DNA of 64,000 bases from Laccaria trichodermophora (GCA_018417955.1 JACTVC010000007.1:1364001-1428000), one strand, 5' to 3'; shown: positions 11,800 to 23,868, counted from the stretch's first letter. Numbers and translations: made by a program. Notes: generated by a model not told the origin, from the letters alone.

Positions 11800-13248
11800 G
11801 TGTACTTTACACTCCTCTGCATAGTCCAGTTGGACTCTGGCAGACTCCAGCTGGATTTCTGGAGTCCAAATGGAGTCCAACTATCATACAACCAAATGTC
11901 TATACTTCTGGATCATCCAGGTGGAGTCTATCTGGAGTCTGTATACTCTGTCTGGACTCCACTAGACTTAGACCTTAAGCTGATAATTAAGAGACATAGA
12001 TTTCATAAGACAAAGAAAATTGAAGTATATTAGCAACTACATAAGTTGATTTTATTACATTCTATGTTACAGAGAGGGGGGAAGGAGTGGGGGGGGGTGG
12101 GAGTATAATCAGGAATGGAGGGGGAGGGAAAGGGAGAAAGGGAAATAGGAATGGAGGGGGAGGGAAAGGAAGGGAGAAGGGAGAGAGGATTGGAGGGGGG
12201 AGGGAAAGGGAGAAGGGAAAGAGGATTGGAGGGAGGGGGTAGAGAGGATTGGATGGGGACAGAGGAATGGTGGGGGAGGGAAAGGGAGAAGGGAGAGTGG
12301 AATGGAGGGAGAGTGGAAGGGAGGGAAAGGGGGGAGAGAGAGGAATGGAGGGGGGAGAGAGGAATGGAAGGGGGGGGAGTAGTGAGCAGCATAGGAGGGG
12401 GTGGTGAGTAATGGAGGGAGGAAGGAGTGGTGGTGCTTGGCCCTCATTGCGTCCCGTGTGGGTGTTGTGTTGTCGTCCCAGGGTGGCCATTCATTGTCAT
12501 TGTGTGTTGCCGTTGTTGCATGACATGTGTCATTGTTGTTGGGTGTCGCCATTGTGGCATGTTGTGGTTGTGGTCATCATCATGTGTCATTGTCATCACG
12601 TGTTGTGGTTGTGGTTGTCCTCACGTGTCATCGTTGTCAGCATTGCATGTTGTCAGTGTCCCGTGTCATCGGTATCGTGTTGGTGTTGTTGCATGGGGTT
12701 GCCATTGTCGTGAGGTCAGTTTGGACAAGGTGCAGTGGTTGGGTGTGTCGAATGAGGTTGGATTTGGTGGGAAGGTGGTGGGAAGATGAAAGACAACAAT
12801 GACATGGCAACAATGCCAACGTGTTTGGCTAGCTTTTGGAATGTGCCAGGAGTGAGGGTATATGGTGTGTCAAGATTTCTAGCTAATAAAGCCTGTATGG
12901 TGTAGTGGTTTATTGCAGTGGTAAAAGCTACCCAAGTGACCGAGTGTTCAATTCCTGGGCATGGCATTCTTTTTTTCGAGTCTAATAATCAAAATAATAA
13001 ATAAACAGAAATTGTAAACTCTTGCTGGACTCCATATGGAGTCTGGCTGGTTGACTGTGTTATGATGTGGAGTCCATGCAGTCCAGATGGTGGACCTGGA
13101 GTCCAGCTGGAGTCCAGTGGATCCTAGACTAACATTTGGCTGGGTTGCCACCAAAGAAAAAATCTGGATGAACAGCAGTAATCCATCTGGAGTCTGCGGG
13201 AGTCCATCTGGAGTCCAACTTGAATATGTGGAGGAGTGTAAAGTCCTC
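11800..13248 (+). mobile_element. MITE with GGAGTCCA subterminal repeats
   Basis: The left end GTGTACTTTACACTCCTC and right end GAGGAGTGTAAAGTCCTC are inverted matches over CTTTACACTCCTC. Both are followed inside by GGAGTCC/GGACTCC repeats. Interior order: AT-rich segment, polypurine tract (12070-12425, GGGAGGGAAAGGG), GC-rich TGTCGTTG-like part, tRNA-like module (12898-12976) reading towards the right end. No target duplication was found, so the exact ends are approximate. The same plan occurs in the elements at 25337, 28551 and 54652. Confidence 0.7.
12898..12976 (+). promoter_or_regulatory. tRNA-like internal Pol III promoter with T-run terminator
   Basis: A-box TGGTGTAGTGG (12898-12908) fits TRGYNNARNNG at every position. 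B-box GTTCAATTC (12946-12954) fits GWTCRANNC. They are 48 bases apart, and a T7 run follows at 12970-12976. It is too degenerate to be a functional tRNA gene; a tRNA-derived (SINE-like) origin is inferred. Confidence 0.6.
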
Positions 13249-13273
13249 CTGGAGCTCGGGACCTGAAGATAGC

Positions 13274-15372
13274 ATGTCATACCTGGACATGCTGAACAAT
13301 CCATCATTCCCACCAACTACCTGTGGTAAGTTCACTGAAGCAAGTCCTTCCAGCAACAACTTTGCTAATCATGCTTTCAATGCTGCAATTTCAATGAATA
13401 GTGATTTCAGCAGTATCCCTGAGAATGTGGACATGAGTTGGGCATCATATGATGCCAGCTCAAGCAGTCCCACCCCAGCTATGCCAGCTCCCACTCAAGG
13501 GTACTCCTTTGGCAATGTTGATTATTTACCCTCAGGCAACTCTCAGGTTTTGTGTTTGGCCCCACAAAAGCTACTAATAATTCCCTGGGCCTGCAATCCA
13601 ACACATTTCTCCCACCTCTGGGGTTGGTCCCTCCCCTCCAATTTCACCTAATTTGGTGCCACAGGAAAGTGTTGTGTTTCCCAATAACTCAAACAAATGG
13701 CTTCGAATATCTGATATCCTTCCTGATAATCTGTGCCAAAAGAGGTCCAAACCTGATAAGTTTTCCTTGGAAATAGTGAACACTCACAGTAAACCATTGT
13801 TGTTTCTGGAAAGAATACTTTTTTGATGGTAATTGTTGAGGCCGCAAGTGGGCACATAGCTGTATCCAAAGCTGAGCAAATTTCTGTGACTTCACATGAC
13901 CATATTGCGAGGTGACTTGATCTGACTTTCGTTTTCACTGAGTAGTACTGCTCCTTTCATACACCGGTGTTGAGATATCATGTTATGTGTTACATAACCT
14001 ATGTACTACCAATGCAGGCAGATCAGTGTGAAATCCAGAACCTTCTAGAACCTTCTAGGATATTCAGCTGATTGCTGCTTTTATGATGAACAACTGCATA
14101 TACATGAACAAACATATCACATATGGTCAACTTTCAGCAGGGTCTCAGCTACATTTACTCATTCCTCAGCACTCCAATGGAGTCTACAACTCTCACCTGT
14201 TGTATAAGGCTTGGGCCTGGCCTCCAAGACGATGCCTCCAAGAACTGCCCACTGGAATACAAACTGACTGTTCCCAGGAAGAATCTGCAGCTGTTCAAAA
14301 GGAATGAACTTTCACACCCAAGATATGATGACTACCCAGTGTTCTTCAAAATACTGACATCATGTCTTGTTGTCAGCTTTGGCCATGATATAGCTGCCCT
14401 ATGGGCCCTGGTAAAAGAAGCACAGGGTGACTCCAACAATGTCGGCTTAGTAAGTCACCCCAAATCATTCTACTTGCCACTCAGTCTCCCCAGATTTTGG
14501 AGAAAATTACTCCTGATATCCCCACTGATGGAATGTTTCAGAAAATTGAAAATCATTGGAATGTGTGCCATGTGAAGGTCCACAATAAGCAGCTCTCCAT
14601 CAGCTGCAACCTGGATGCTACATGTACTGGGCATGGTTGCATCAGCGCATTGGGCAAATTATTGAAAACAGTGTTCCACCTCCAAAAGCCAAATGGCAGC
14701 ATTGATTTCACAGAGCCTTACTGCTACCATATCAAGGAGGGGCCTGTCTTGTCCAATACAGCTGCTGTGGAGGTACCACCACCTCTATCAGTCGACAACC
14801 CTACCACCAGAGATGAATCAGATGTAATTCAAGAGCTGGTGAGATGTCCTCATTTTGATTTCCCACCAGCATTCTAATAAGATCAGGTTTCAATGAGTGC
14901 AGCTATGGTGTTTGTGGACACCTTTCTGAAAATGGGTCCAGACAAGGTGAAAGTCATGCTGGAGGACAAAGACCCAGCTTTCATGAAGGACATGCAAAAT
15001 ATATTCACTCTTATCAGTGCCGAAAGCTGCCAAAGGCTGGTTGGCACAGGACCAGACCACAGCACATCAAAAATTGGTGTGGTACTTGGATTTTCAATTT
15101 CACAGCTAGGAAAGGTACGAACTCCCTCATCCCCTTCTCCACCTCTCTCTATCTAGTATCAATGCTTGTTGTTTGTATTCTAGATACCTGAGCACAGGAA
15201 TACTGTTGCAATTATTGATCTTGCCACTTATTGTGGCATGCAGAGTACTTACTGTCCAAAACAGACCTATATGCAAGTAGGTGACAAAAGAATTGCATGG
15301 CTGGAACTAGCTGACACTTGCAAGATGGTACATTCATTGAGCAAGATGCTCTCCAAACAGAAGGATGTGTGA
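13274..15372 (+). CDS. Multi-exon protein of unknown function
   Basis: The clear 3' exons end 14449 and span 14494-14838, 14887-15114 and 15184-15372 (TGA). They are joined in one frame by 44-, 48- and 69-base GT..AG introns; the 48-base one holds a CTAATAAG branch site. They encode segments such as VPRKNLQLFKRNELSHPRYD, DLATYCGMQSTYCPKQTYMQ and KRIAWLELADTCKM. A first exon from Met 13274 is S/P-rich and could splice from 13535 (donor GTTTTG, not canonical) to 13664. The exons in between are uncertain. A MITE ends 26 bases before the Met, so the true 5' end may be lost. I do not recognise the family. Confidence 0.5.
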
Positions 15373-15820
15373 TGCTTTTCATGGCTTTTTTGTGCTGGGT
15401 AAGTGTATTTCTTCATCTTCAGCTTTATGAATGATGGTAGCACTGTGGCATGTATAGGTGGCTACTCCAGAGCAGCCTGACTTTCTTATGGGAAAGGAGC
15501 AGGAGTTGTAGGATGGTTGGACAGTTTGTGGTGTTTTAGTTAAGCTTGTAGGTGGGATTGAGGCAGTATATGGACTCTGTTCTGTATCAAAAGTCAGCAG
15601 TGAACTGGTGGACAAGAAATAGCACATACAATGTTTGATGTCAGGATCTGTGTGCAGCTGCTGCATTGTCATTGGTGAGAACAACAACAAGTAACTCAGT
15701 CTTCAAGTCGCATATCTTCCTGTTGTATAAGGGAATGATGGAGCCTGTGAACTCCTTTCCTTGCTAATCACTCAGTAAAAATAAGTTAGAGGTTCCAAAA
15801 ATGGGTGACTGAAGTGCCCT
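15373..15820. other. No recognisable gene
   Basis: Downstream flank of the preceding gene. At 15808-15821 the 14 bases GGGTGACTGAAGTG equal the right terminus of the palindrome at 61086, but no element body is attached. Confidence 0.35.
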
Positions 15821-16460
15821 TTTTGGTCATTTTTCCCATGATACAATAATTGTAGCCCTTCCTTTTAGCTTTCTAAATGTCTTGAAATCATGTTGTTTGG
15901 TGTTGTTTTTATGGAGAAAAAAACAAAAAAAAACAGCATTGAGGAAAATGTTTTAAACCATATCTCCACAATGGAAGCACTTTAGGATATAATTTGAACT
16001 GATTCTAAAAGCTACAGTGCAGGGCTACAACTTTTGTGTTTTTAACCATTTTAGGAAATTGGTCATGTGATCACCCTCCCAACAACCCCAGTATGGGAAT
16101 TCTCATGAAATTGAGTGCAATGAAGTAGCCTGGATTTTCTAATGAAAGTGCAATGAATTAGACTGGATCTCTGATGGAATATCCTAAATACCCTAATGAA
16201 ATATTCAATAGAATAGCCTGGATATTCTAATGAAATCACAATGAAATACACTGGATCCCTAATGAAATATATAAAGATCATGCTATGATACTGAATGAAA
16301 ATTGCAATGAAATTTCCAGAGATATCTAATTAAAATTACAATGAAAGTCACTGAGCTGCACAATGAAAGTAGCAATGAAATTCCCTGACATACAAATGAA
16401 ATTGCAATGAAAACTCCGAAAATTGCCAATGAAATAGATCCATTGACTCATAATGATAAA
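15821..16460 (-). mobile_element. Foldback-element fragment, inverted
   Basis: Contains the GTTGTAGCCCT module in reverse (about 15825-16080, including AAGGGCTACAATT/AGGGCTACAACTT landmarks) followed by AATGAAAT-rich tandem units (16090-16460). This is the mirror order of 24430-25336. Confidence 0.65.
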
Positions 16461-16574
16461 AATCACAGCCTTTATGAGAAAGAAAGACACCAGGCAAATG
16501 AATGAAATGTCTTTTATAAAGAGTGTGGACTTATACACACAGCTCTGCTGGCACTTACCATGGTTATATTATAA

Positions 16575-17680
16575 AAGTGGCAGCCACCAGTCAAGAATGG
16601 CCATTTTGATAGGTTCCCATTCTTCCCTTGACCACTCCTGCAGGGCTGTTTGCTCTCATTTGATTCTAGCCATCTCTTCTGCACATCTCTTGGTTGTCAG
16701 CATTGCTTTGATTTCTTCATGAATCTTCTCATTCCCAAGCCAGCCAGGTATAACATCACTTTCATTCTCATCTAATCCAACATCCTGCCAGATGTCATCA
16801 TCCACATCTAGAGCAAATAAATGCTCTCAATTGATTGGCACAGGGGCTATAGAAGTATCAGGGGCCTTTCCCTTCTGGATTTGCTTTGTCATATCATAGC
16901 ACATGTCATTGTATTTCATTGCCAATCTAGCAATTGTTGGTTGCTGCCTATTGACTTGTTTCTGGACATGTGAATGTAATTTAGTCTCTATTTAAATAGA
17001 AGTCAATAAAGAGCAAGTAGTCTGTGTCAGAAAACCTCCTTACCATTGGAAGTTCTTTGTTGATATGCTCTCTCTAACCTTTCCAATTCAAATTTATGAT
17101 TTCTTAAACAATCTCTGAGTCTTTGCTTAAGAGCCCTGGCATTAAGTTTCCATTGAAGAAACTTATTGCCCATCAACTTTTTCAAGTCTTCCTTATCTTT
17201 CACCCCCAGCTTTTTCTTCTTTGTCTTTATATTTGCATCAATCACACCTTGCTTCTTCATGATTGCTTTATGTGCAGCCAAAACACCCTCCACTGACATA
17301 TCATCCCCATAGACCCCTGAAATCTGCTGGTCATCATGCCCTTCGAACTCCATTGCAAAACTTTTCTTTGCAGTATATAAAGCCAGATTTCTTTAATTGC
17401 ATTATTTGCAATATTCTTTCATTGTCATGCCAATGGCTTGGTCTGTGCAGCCACTTGCTGCTTCCATTCATTTTCAAGCAAAGAAATTTCAAACCCTAGT
17501 TCATTGAGAATTTCCTCAGCCTCAATTTTTCTTTCCAAGCAAGTCAACCATTTCTGCTGAAGCCATCTACCTATCATATCGAAAGACTTTTTATCCAGAT
17601 GCTTGACCTGAGTATCAATGGTAAACAGCCAATGATAGAACTATTTGGCTCAATTATTAGATTATCTTCACATATATATG
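16575..17680 (-). pseudogene. KDZ transposase, C-terminal part, broken
   Basis: On the minus strand: GRWLQQKWLTCLERKIEAEE...QVAAQTKPLA, a frameshift, then EFEGHDDQQISGVYGDDMSV...AIMKKQG, LGVKDKEDLKKLMGNKFLQ and NARALKQRLRDCLRNHKFEL. After a probable intron come VQKQVNRQQPTIARLAMKYN and LFALDVDDDIWQDVGLDE. These blocks are typical of the C-terminal region of KDZ (Kyakuja-Dileera-Zisupton) transposases of mushrooms. Four in-frame TGA codons (two after PLA, one before EHLF, one before EQTAL) and the frameshift disable it. The catalytic core is not in the window. Confidence 0.75.
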
Positions 17681-17739
17681 AGATGGACACTTACCCCTGC
17701 CACATGCATTGAAGGGATTAATAACTTGATAGCACTCCA

Positions 17740-17945
17740 GAAACATTCAATACTTTACACTCCCTGGGATGTTCCACATGGACTGGTATGGAATGAGGAT
17801 GGAATGGATAAAAATTCCATGGATTCCCACCATGGAATGACTATTTCTTTGGATTCCATGGACTATTCCATCTGAAATCTTCAACTATTCCATCTGAAAA
17901 TCCTGGATTCCATATGGAAGAGTTCATGGAATAATCCTATTGAAC
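17740..17945. repeat. Short MITE-like insertion
   Basis: Starts AATACTTTACACTCCCTGGG, like the ends of the elements at 11800 and 28551, and is filled with ATTCCATGGA/GGAATG motifs. The right boundary is vague (about 17945) and no inverted terminus or target repeat was found. Confidence 0.4.
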
Positions 17946-18025
17946 TTTGAGAACAACATGTGCTATCAAATTTGTCAGCTATATACAAACTTTATTTCTA
18001 CATACTTCAACTTTATTTCAACTAA

Positions 18026-18508
18026 CTACATATCATCATGTTCATCACCATCATCTTCAGCAAACTCTTGATTCTGACTCTTCTTCTCCTCCCTTTCTCT
18101 TATCTTATCCAGAACATTTCTTGTATGGTAAAACAGCATCACATGCAAGAACCAATTGAATTTATCAACTCTCATCCTTTTCAAAATTGATTCAAATCCT
18201 CCAATCCACCCATTCAATTGTTCACATGCTTGAGTATTGAAAGCTCATTTCAAATACTTTTCACCATCTTTTGTCTCTGCTTCAATAACTAAATTTGGTG
18301 CTGATCCATCGAGTGGTGCAGGGTTGCAAAACACTTGGCAAAGCCAATCCAAAACACAGTGGTTGATGTAATGATATGCATCCACAATGATACAAGTAGT
18401 TTTACTACATTCATCCCAGGTTCCATTTTGAATACTAGGTCTGAGAACCTGACAGGCTTTATCAATGCATACATACTTCATTGGATCCTCTGGCACTTTC
18501 ATTACCAT
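18026..18508 (-). pseudogene. KDZ-associated CxC5/CxC6-type protein, C-terminal end
   Basis: The minus strand encodes KYVCIDKACQVLRPSIQNGT, IIVDAYHYINHCVLDWLCQ and CNPAPLDGSAPNLVIEAETK. In an adjoining frame follows NGWIGGFESILKRMRVDKFN then WFLHVMLFYHTRNVL. The invariant-looking CNPAP.DGSAPNLV and GGFESILKRM..FNWFLHAMLFYHT blocks are hallmarks of the cysteine-cluster ORF that accompanies KDZ transposases. A frame change near 18230 and the missing N-terminus (cut by TTTCATT repeats at about 18480) make it a remnant. Confidence 0.72.
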
Positions 18509-19080
18509 TTTTCTGAATTTTCAATAGGATATTTCATTCTGCCCTCTGGCACTTTCATTACCCTTTGGTTACAATTTCTTAAATTTCTCATTGGGATATT
18601 TCATTAGGCTCCTTGGTGCTTTCATTACTACTTCTTAGCTTTTTCATTAGGATATTTCATTGGGCCCTTTGATGCTTTCATTACTGAAAACAATGATCAT
18701 ATCACATGGGTTGTTGGGAGGATGATCACATGACCAATTTCCCAAAATAGTAAAAAAATGAAAGTTGTAGCCCTTTACTATAGCTTCCAGAATCTGTTTG
18801 AATTATGTTCTGAAGTGCTTCCATTGTGGAGATATGAGGTAAAAGCATTTCTTACTGCTGGGTTTTTTCAACCTTTTTGCATTTTTCTTCATGAAGACAG
18901 CACCAAACAAAATGATTCAACAGATTTAGAAACCTGAGAGCAGAGGCTGCAATTAATATATCGTGGGGAAAAAAAAAAGGAAGCTGCATACCCTAAAAGG
19001 GAAATTGACACTAATAGACACCTGAAACAAGGGACAATCGGACACCTAAGCAAAGAGATTGACAAATGTAAGGACAAATT
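18480..19080 (+). mobile_element. Foldback-element fragment
   Basis: TTTCATTAGG-type tandem units with CTCTGGCACTTTCATTACC (18480-18690), then the GTTGTAGCCCT module (about 18700-18960), ending in a degraded GACAATCGGACACC segment. The order is the same as at 24430-25336 plus 26957. It provides an unoccupied version of the site where the MITE at 25337 inserted. Confidence 0.65.
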
Positions 19081-20037
19081 AATCATTTTTGACTATTGTT
19101 TGTTGATAAGATGGACTCATTATAAGATTTTTAGTCTGACAACCAGTTCCGCCAAGGGCTGGATCTTATTGTTGTATTTTCAAATTTCCATCAAAATTTA
19201 TTATAATTGTGTTTGATTCCTTCGAAAAGTTGACAAATCTTAGGACAAACAATAAATATGTAGCCTAATATATCATACTTTCACAGCTTCTTACAAGTAC
19301 AAAATCCGTAAATAGAACATATCCTTGAACAATTTCAAAATCCATATCCAAGCCAAAGTTTAAAAATAGTCTGTGTAAATATACAACAACATATATATAA
19401 TCTGACATCAAATCTGTCAAAAAGACGAAGCAAATGTTAGATTTGGAGTATTTCTAGGAAACAAAGTGAATATCCTGGTGAAAGGGCCACTCACGGGATA
19501 CTCAAAGTTACTCATGGGGTGAACTCTATTTAGAGAATCTGACCGTTATTATGAACTGACCAACCAACAGGGTCACAACCAGTGCGACGGCCTGCCATAA
19601 TTTCAAGGAGTTAGATGCGGCGTGGTGAGGTTGGGCTTGGACCTGGACCAGTGGGATCATATTCTCAACCTAGGAGGGAAAATTCTTATTCGAAATTTTC
19701 ATAGATTACAATAGCGCTTTACCTTGGCAGGTTCCCAAACAATGCGACCATGACCCCAATTTCTCACTTGGTTTGTCCTTCTAGTTATCTCTCTTCTATT
19801 TACTCACTGGGCGATGGGAATTAGCTTTCAGACCAAGACGTGAACATGTCGGAAAACCCACCTGCTAACCCCAGGCCTATCACCATAAGTTGCTTCTGTG
19901 TTGAAAATGATATATTGGCTTAGAGATTGTAGAACATCCAAATCAATGACGCTAGCCCTATCACAGTAAGTTACTTTTGTGTTTAAGATAATCCATCCGC
20001 TTAGAAATTGCAGAATAGCAAAAACATACACCACAAC
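19081..20037. other. No recognisable gene
   Basis: AT-rich DNA followed by a more mixed segment (19480-19830) that may be the 5' flank of the gene at 20038. No repeats with defined ends were seen. Confidence 0.35.
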
Positions 20038-21430
20038 ATGGAAGGCACTTCTGACGATAACAGAACAGCTCGTCCACCCACCTCTGGCACAACTGATCCT
20101 CCGTTGGACATTGGAAATTTTATGGCTTCGAGTGGGGTGAGTGTTGGCTAAGATCTTTGTACACACATACTTAGACGGGCCACAGCTTTCATTGGAACTT
20201 ACCTCACTTCTCCTGCATGGCGTCGGAATAGCCGTGCAGGAAGGGGTGAAACAAGGGGTGAAAGAAGCTATAGAGACAATGACGACACCATCAAAGGCAA
20301 CGCCATTGAAGAAATCACCCACTAAGAGGTCAGCCTCCCACCGAAAAAGTGAACCAACATCCCACGATGGAAGTTCTGAATCTTCCGCCGCCAACAACGA
20401 CTTCATCTCCGCAAGAAAACCAACTGGTGAGAAGACTGATGAAGAGAAATCATTTCATGTAAGCATCTTTGGTCTATGTATGACCAGATCCTGATGTTAG
20501 TACCACTAGACCATCCTGAAGGATTATTTGAAGGGAAAGAGCCTCTGGAATACACATGCCAGTAAGACTGCAGACCGGTGCTTGGTCAACGACTTCGAAA
20601 ATGATAACAACGACGGTCCCACCCTTGATGAGCCTGTCTTTGACTGGTCTTCCAAGATGAGCAGCATGTGGAATGACCAGCTGCTCTACCATATGGCAGT
20701 CAACATCATTCCGAAAATCAGAGACACTGAAGATTTGACCTTCCCACACCAATTCAAGGACATTGGCTTTGTGAAGCGGGTCCTCATCACCAAACTCCGT
20801 CGCATGCGTTACAGGTACCAGAATTTGATTGCTCCAGCTCACGGAGATCCCGAAACCACTGAACAAAAGCAGATAAGGGTTGAAGCTGAAAGGCTGGATG
20901 AAGAATGGGCAAACTGGCAGCGCACTCGCCATTTAAACATGAGCAATCTCGGTATCTTATCGTGGGTCGCTTCTCATCACCTCTCAGACCTTCAAACGTC
21001 GTAAAGCCATCATTCAGGCCAGATCACATGAAGATAAAAGCTTCTGGAGGCATGTCAAGGAGGTCCTAGTTGAACTCGGAAATGCAGGCATGAGCTCCGA
21101 TGAAACCGACAAAGAAGACGATGGCCATTCTTCCAAAGTTGTCCACCGTGTTCCTAAGTTTTGGCTGGATAACCAAGTGTCACTGCTGTGGGACACTGTT
21201 GAACATTATGGGAAAGGCCTCAAGCGACGGCACCCTGGTAATGCACCAATCACACGCCTTCGGGAGGCAAGTATGTTAGTCGATACAGCTTATACTAAAC
21301 TCCCTTGGGCGGCTGCTGGGTTACCAACAAACTACTACAACGACTTGTGGTGGAAGTTTCTGAGCAAATCAAGACAGCAGAAGCTCAAGGCAAAACCTCC
21401 AAAAGCGTTGCCATCCTTCGTAAGCATTTA
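20038..21430 (+). pseudogene. Agaricomycete-specific protein with GMSSDE motif, probably broken
   Basis: Exons: MEGTSDDNRTARP... (from 20038), LDGPQLSLELTSLLLHGVGI...VKQGVKEAIETM, an intron at 20460-20509, then TILKDYLKGKSLWNTHASKT through FPHQFKDIGFVKRVLITKLR and ERLDEEWANWQRTRHLNMSN. The next block, FKRRKAIIQARSHEDKSFW...GNAGMSSDETDKEDD, needs a one-base frame change across the GTATCT..CTCAG intron (20952-20991). It ends at GTAAGCAT after ALPSF, and the following exon is missing. A helical, basic protein with the GMSSDE(S/T) signature is common in mushroom genomes, often near transposons; its function is unknown. Confidence 0.5.
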
Positions 21431-21650
21431 GTTTTCACGCATATATCCTCCCTAATATTTTCTTATAGGACCATCTCCAGTGTAGTTGATCTCCCACATT
21501 GTTATGGTGGAACTTCTTGTATAATACGTACAGTAAACTCTGTACAATAAAGGTTTGAATGTGTGTTCAATAATGGACTGAGTGCACATTCAGAAATCCT
21601 GATTTTACAGTAAGTCAACAATGGCCTCATAGAAAGGAACTGATGTACCT

Positions 21651-22215
21651 CAATAAGCGGGTGAAGAACAACTTTGTTGTCTGCCCACTGTCGTTGATTC
21701 GCAGCATATATCTTCTGTGTAACTGGCACAATTTCAACTTGAAGGCTCCTCTCTTGCGACCAAATTCTCGCTCCAAAGTCAGTGTAACTTTCGAAAGTTG
21801 AGTCTTCCACTTCCTGATATGTATGAACGGCAATAAAAATTTGACCTCCTTTTGATACAGGTGAGAAGATTTGCCGAATAACTGCTGGGACGAGGATTTG
21901 TTGATTTGGTGGTTGATAAAAGATGATGCTGTTTCAGGGGGTTGTGTTCTCCATAGCGAACCCTCGACCATTGATATCGTAACGTGCGTATTGATTCACC
22001 TGTTTTGGTTGCTTCTCTTTTGTATAGAGCTCGAATGCGGAGTGGATGTCTTTCTCAAGATTGATCTCCTTGACCTTGACCTTTTTAGCATGTTCCTCTT
22101 GATCTAAAGTGTGAATATCGTGCATCAAGGTACCGATCTTGGAATTCGGGAAGCACTCATGAAGAATGGGTACATATTTCTCAAGCACTTTAGGACACCC
22201 TGGGCGTTGTGACAA
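21651..22215 (-). pseudogene. C-terminal exon of an agaricomycete transposon ORF (Tnp2/CACTA-type?)
   Basis: One continuous minus frame encodes CPKVLEKYVPILHECFPNSK, NQYARYDINGRGFAMENTTP, a TGA, NSIIFYQPPNQQILVPAVIR, GGQIFIAVHTYQEVEDSTFE and DFGARIWSQERSLQVEIVPV, then splices at GTACATCAG. The pattern (RxNS start, GxxFAAVHxF, YPDFGARxW, EVVPxxxIxxH) recalls the tail of CACTA/Plavaka-like ORFs in mushrooms. This is recollection, not a search, and the superfamily is uncertain. The only defect is the TGA at the position where relatives have Arg. Confidence 0.4.
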
Positions 22216-23464
22216 CTTTTACAAGTTTCTTGATCTGTCCAAATTCCCAATGGAGATGGTCGCCGAAGCTCTCCAGTTTTGGTATGAACGTCAAGAACAA
22301 CAAAAAATCGCCTTTTGATTTAAATCCTTTCTTGAGGGGAAAGCGCTGCTGGAAGCACCTCCACGAAGGAAAATTAAAGTTCATGTTCCTAAACCTCATG
22401 TTCATAGTATTGGGAAGGGCAAGAAGCCCAGCAGAAGCAAGGGTCAAAGGAGAGGCCGGGCAACAACCGAGTCACCGTCAGATGAGGAAGCCAGGCCAAA
22501 GAGAAAGGAAGGGGTGGAAGATCGGCAGTTCGATGACAATGATGTCAAAAATGACAGTTGGGAGGATTTGGATGTGGACAAGCCGGCCAAGAAACGAACC
22601 AAACAGTTTTCTAAGGATGACTGGACTCCTGATCGGGATGGCTCTGATGACGATGGAGAAGACTTGGATGTGGAGAAACCAACCAAGAAACCAACCAAAC
22701 AGCAGGACCAAAATCGTGATGGCTCCAATGAGGATAGTGACTCAGACTCCGATAGTGGTCAAGAGAGGCCGAAGCAGGATACTCTGACCGAGCCTACAGT
22801 GAAACCTAGTAGGGTCAACCCGACCTTGGAAGAGGATAGAGACTCGGGATCAGATGATGCTACAATCACTACAGTTACCAGCTCCAAGCTTCAGCCTCAG
22901 TACAAAGACACCCAGGCTCTCTCCCATGAAGTACCATCGGACAGTGAGGTTTTGGCTGATGATACATTTTGGGAAGCCGACCTGGGCTGTGGGGTGGAGT
23001 CGGCCGATTGAGCGAAGAAGAGAAAATTCACCGATGAGGAGGATACACCCTGCAAGTTTCCTCGGTTAGAGAAGGGTTACAAACTTGGCCCAAAGAGTGC
23101 CTGACCAGGCAAAGTCAAATGCCGCACTGTCTTGGCTGTTATCCAAGCCACTGCCAAACCAGCTCAAGCAACCAATCCGAGGTCAGACACCACCAAAGCT
23201 TCAAATAGCTTTGATTTCACAAAGTCAAGTGGTGTCGTCAATGCAAAATGACCAGTCCCTTCAACACAAAAGGAGTCAGAGGCCAGTCCCAGTCAGCAAC
23301 CATCTGTTGGTGTCCCCACCAAGCCAAAACCAAAACCTCGTCCAATCATGAAAGGCAAGGTTTCTACAGGGGAACTCGGTATAGTAACCTGAGAACAGTC
23401 AAAAAAGATTGCTGAAGAAAGTGTTTGTTCCACCCGGTCCAAGAAAGTTTCATTTGTCAGTTAA
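22195..23464 (+). pseudogene. Acidic/basic disordered protein gene with five in-frame TGA codons
   Basis: A single plus frame runs from DNFYKFLDLSKFPMEMVAEA through KGKKPSRSKGQRRGRATTES, the repeated unit EDLDVDKPAKKRTKQ / EDLDVEKPTKKPTKQ (about 22560-22700), an aspartate/serine-rich stretch, FTDEEDTPCKFPRLEKGYKL and PIMKGKVSTGELGIVT to a TAA at 23462. Five codons in this frame are TGA (22316, 23009, 23102, 23249, 23390) and none are TAA or TAG, with no frameshift. Intact relatives were not seen in the window. The composition resembles a nuclear, chromatin-type disordered protein; function unknown. Confidence 0.5.
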
Positions 23465-23740
23465 ACCTATCATATAATGATGTTAGTCATCCATGCCCAG
23501 GTGCGAAATACATAGCATGTTCAATGTAGTCTGACTCATTTGGGTTGGAGAATGTCTGGTTTCTCAAGTCACCTTGACTGAGTGGTTAAATGCTGATGTA
23601 CTTCAGCAGCCGATGGTCAGGTCCTGGGTTCAAGTTCCACAAGGTGATATCCTGCTTTTTGTAGTTGATCAACTTTTCCTATCATGAAAGGCAAGGTTTC
23701 TACATGGGTTGGTATAGTAACCCAAGAACAGTCAAAAAAG
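23345..23740 (+). repeat. 60-bp direct duplication flanking a SINE-like insert
   Basis: 23345-23407 and 23681-23740 are near-identical (ATCATGAAAGGCAAGG, GGTATAGTAACC, AACAGTCAAAAAAG). They differ at ACC-TGA-GAA versus ACC-CAA-GAA. The first copy is the 3' end of the preceding gene; the second stands alone after the tRNA-like sequence at 23565-23662. Confidence 0.65.
23565..23662 (+). ncRNA. tRNA-derived SINE-like unit, copy 1
   Basis: GAGTGGTTAAATGC resembles a Ser/Leu-type D-arm/A-box (10 of 11 consensus positions for TGGTTAAATGC). GTTCAAGTT (23628-23636) is a B-box, and a TTTTT run follows at about 23656. The block CAGCAGCCGATGGTCAGG to GGTGATATC recurs at 32870-32916. It is not a foldable intact tRNA; it is either a SINE head or a tRNA pseudogene. 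Confidence 0.5.
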
Positions 23741-23868
23741 TTTCATTGGTCAAGTTGTTAAGCAACCATGCCTGGGTGGGAACAATATGTCCTCTTTTGA
23801 CTAATTCTTCCACCACACCCGGGTGCAAACTACATAGTGAACCAACCTCGGTATCGTGATCTAATCTT

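Noticed and set aside
19828..20406. 192-codon minus-strand frame
   Set aside because: It is the antisense shadow of the spliced plus-strand gene at 20038 and has no independent support.
21490..21560. Tc1/pogo-like terminus (TACAGTAAACTCTGTACAAT)
   Set aside because: It resembles such ends, but no inverted partner or TA-flanked right end was found nearby.
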